64,000 bases of DNA from RGIG4079 sp045646905. Its GTDB lineage: Bacteria; Bacteroidota; Bacteroidia; Bacteroidales; Muribaculaceae. This document shows, in pieces, positions 62,939 to 64,000 of the stretch. Position numbers and translations under genes: made by a program. The notes beneath the pieces were generated by a model that worked only from the letters and a program-made list of their open reading frames with translations, searched no databases and was not told the origin of the DNA. The DNA lies in NCBI GenBank assembly GCA_045646905.1, contig JAZRLP010000018.1:74744-138743 (forward strand), in the 5' to 3' direction. How positions within the stretch are numbered: position 1 is the first letter of the stretch; each line of letters starts with the position of its first letter.

Positions 62939-63120
62939 ACGAAGATAGCGAAATTTCGCTATCTTCGTAAACCCAGAAGCAGTAAAGGTATAAGATTATT
63001 AAATGTCATTGGTTAAAAACCGTACAGAATGTAAATCCCCTTTACTTTCTTTGTTGATTTCGAACAGTTCATTAGGCATAGGAGCCTGTATTTAGAATCG
63101 ATGGAACAAACAAAGAGTTC
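62939..63120 (+). ncRNA. Candidate IS110 bridge RNA
   Basis: A 5' stem-loop is formed by a perfect palindrome (62939-62968, 15-nt arms ACGAAGATAGCGAAA). Stem-loop 1 is closed by AGTAAAGG (62981-62988) with CCTTTACT (63039-63046), has a large internal loop, and is capped by CATTGGTT-aaa-AACC, with AATG (63028-63031) re-pairing CATT. Stem-loop 2 is closed by TTCTTTGTT (63047-63055) with AACAAAGAG (63109-63117) and capped by AGGC-atagga-GCCT (63074-63087). A 5' stem-loop plus two stem-loops with open internal loops, upstream of the recombinase, is the published bridge-RNA plan. Hand-folded only. Confidence 0.55.
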
Positions 63121-63149
63121 TTCTGAAAACTTTTTTAAATTTATTTGAC

Positions 63150-64000
63150 ATGACAAATGTAGCAAAAATTATTGGAATTGATATTTCCAAAGAAAAATTT
63201 GACGTGTGCTTTTCGTCTAAAAACGATAGTTGTACCTCTTGTAGTTATGTTTACAACAAAAATGGCATTAAATCATTTCTTAAAAACGTGCCCCACAATA
63301 GCATTTGTATAATGGAGGCTACAGGTATATATCACCTAAAATTAGCCTATGCCCTTTATGAACAAAATATATTTGTAGCCGTAGTGAATCCATTGTCTGC
63401 GAAAAACTTTTCACGAGCTGTGATGTGTAGGACTAAAACGGATAAATCAGATGCTAAGCAACTTGTGGAATATGCAAAAAAGATGGATCTTGTTAAATGG
63501 GAACCAACAGCAGATAATTATATTCGCATACAACAGATGTATCGTAGCATAGAGCTGCTTCAAATAAATATTACACAAGTAAATAACCAGATTGAATCCA
63601 TTCTTAATTCTCCAGTTTACGACAAGACACTATTAGTGATGCTACAAAAACATGTTAAACATTTGCGTAAAAGTATTGAGCGATTGGAGAAACAAATAGA
63701 AAAGAGCATCTGCGAGGACGATGCATATGTAATTGAACGCATATGCTCAATTCCAGGCGTTGGAAAGAAAACAGCAATAGCTATTCTCACCTCTACAAAG
63801 GGGCTGCGCCACTTTTATAATTATCGACAAGTGAGTTCATATTTTGGTCTTTGTCCACGAATTTATGACTCGGGAAAATCGGTACATGGTAAAGCTCATA
63901 TATGCAAAATGGGCATGGGTTGGATAAGGAAATTATTATATATGTGCTCTATTTCTGCCATTAGATATAATTCTACTTGCGTTGCATTATACGAGCGTTT
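63150..64000 (+). CDS. IS110-family transposase, 3' end outside window
   Basis: 283 residues are visible. The N-terminal RuvC-like DEDD domain shows 'IIGIDISKEKFDVC' (first Asp), 'CIMEATGIYH' (Glu) and 'TKTDKSDAKQLVEYA' (two Asp). The middle 'ICSIPGVGKKTAIAIL' begins the Transposase_20 domain, with 'SYFGLCPRIYDSGKSVHGKA' holding the conserved serine region. It is open at the window end. IS110 recombinases use a bridge RNA to pair donor and target. Confidence 0.93.
   Translation, partial: MTNVAKIIGIDISKEKFDVCFSSKNDSCTSCSYVYNKNGIKSFLKNVPHNSICIMEATGIYHLKLAYALYEQNIFVAVVNPLSAKNFSRAVMCRTKTDKSDAKQLVEYAKKMDLVKWEPTADNYIRIQQMYRSIELLQINITQVNNQIESILNSPVYDKTLLVMLQKHVKHLRKSIERLEKQIEKSICEDDAYVIERICSIPGVGKKTAIAILTSTKGLRHFYNYRQVSSYFGLCPRIYDSGKSVHGKAHICKMGMGWIRKLLYMCSISAIRYNSTCVALYER

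Larger units (their letters stand above)
62814..63149. other. Spacer between the LOG gene and the IS110 transposase
   Basis: The left part holds the LOG promoter; the right part is the IS110 left-end non-coding region (promoter at 62923, palindrome at 62939 and folded segment). The exact element boundary is not visible. Confidence 0.6.
62939..64000 (+). mobile_element. IS110-family insertion sequence, cut by window end
   Basis: It consists of a long left non-coding region followed by a DEDD-type transposase gene. A long region upstream of the gene is typical for the IS110 group rather than IS1111. Ends and target cannot be defined here. Confidence 0.8.

Overview
The window looks like chromosomal DNA from a member of the Bacteroidales, possibly Muribaculaceae-like (the order is well supported, the family is a guess). 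The reasons are AT-rich DNA, repeated TAnnTTTG -7 promoter boxes (often with a TTTG near -33) instead of sigma70-type promoters, few clear Shine-Dalgarno sites, type IX secretion (T9SS) C-terminal sorting tails, BspA-like leucine-rich repeats, a DUF4831 protein, and ribosomal protein and enzyme sequences typical of the order.

Layout. 1-11 kb holds secreted or surface proteins: the 3' part of a very large T9SS cargo protein, a GHL10-type glycoside hydrolase-like protein and a VWA protein whose promoter spacer contains a run of eight G. 11-16 kb has a repeat-rich exported protein on the minus strand, then pyrE, an SRPBCC protein, argH and a Rieske-like lipoprotein, followed by rplU-rpmA. 16-21 kb has a cell-wall amidase and an ABC transporter/YtrA-type GntR operon. 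21-24 kb is the rplM-rpsI-rpsB-tsf translation operon, in which rpsI carries an unusual C-terminal extension. 24-29.5 kb has HU, two rhomboid proteases with an EEP-family protein, and an M3 peptidase.

29.5-37 kb is the accessory part: a Fic protein behind a palindromic operator-like site, a gene-poor repeat field, a long structured leader RNA ending in a terminator-like stem in front of a BspA-like LRR surface protein, and an AAA/DUF4143 ATPase that lies between an apparent copy of the adk 3' end and adk itself.

37-51 kb is mostly housekeeping: adk, hpt, NAD(P)HX repair, DUF4831, FKBP, mtaB, a glycosyltransferase, a phosphoesterase, a broken gene, a MINPP-like phosphatase, a TraB/GumN protein and a second ABC/GntR locus with a tandem permease duplication. 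51-58 kb holds an acyl-CoA ligase, a dTDP-3-amino-3,6-dideoxyhexose pathway (rfbB, rfbA, two FdtA-like cupins, a DegT aminotransferase) and nagB. 58.7-62.8 kb holds panE, OmpA, a thioredoxin-like lipoprotein and a LOG-family protein on the minus strand. The window ends inside an IS110-family element whose upstream non-coding part folds by hand like a bridge RNA.

The two most interesting signals are the candidate IS110 bridge RNA (62939-63149) and the structured leader in front of the LRR gene (about 32020-32291). No tRNA, rRNA, CRISPR array or prophage was seen. All function calls are from reading motifs by eye; no database search was run.
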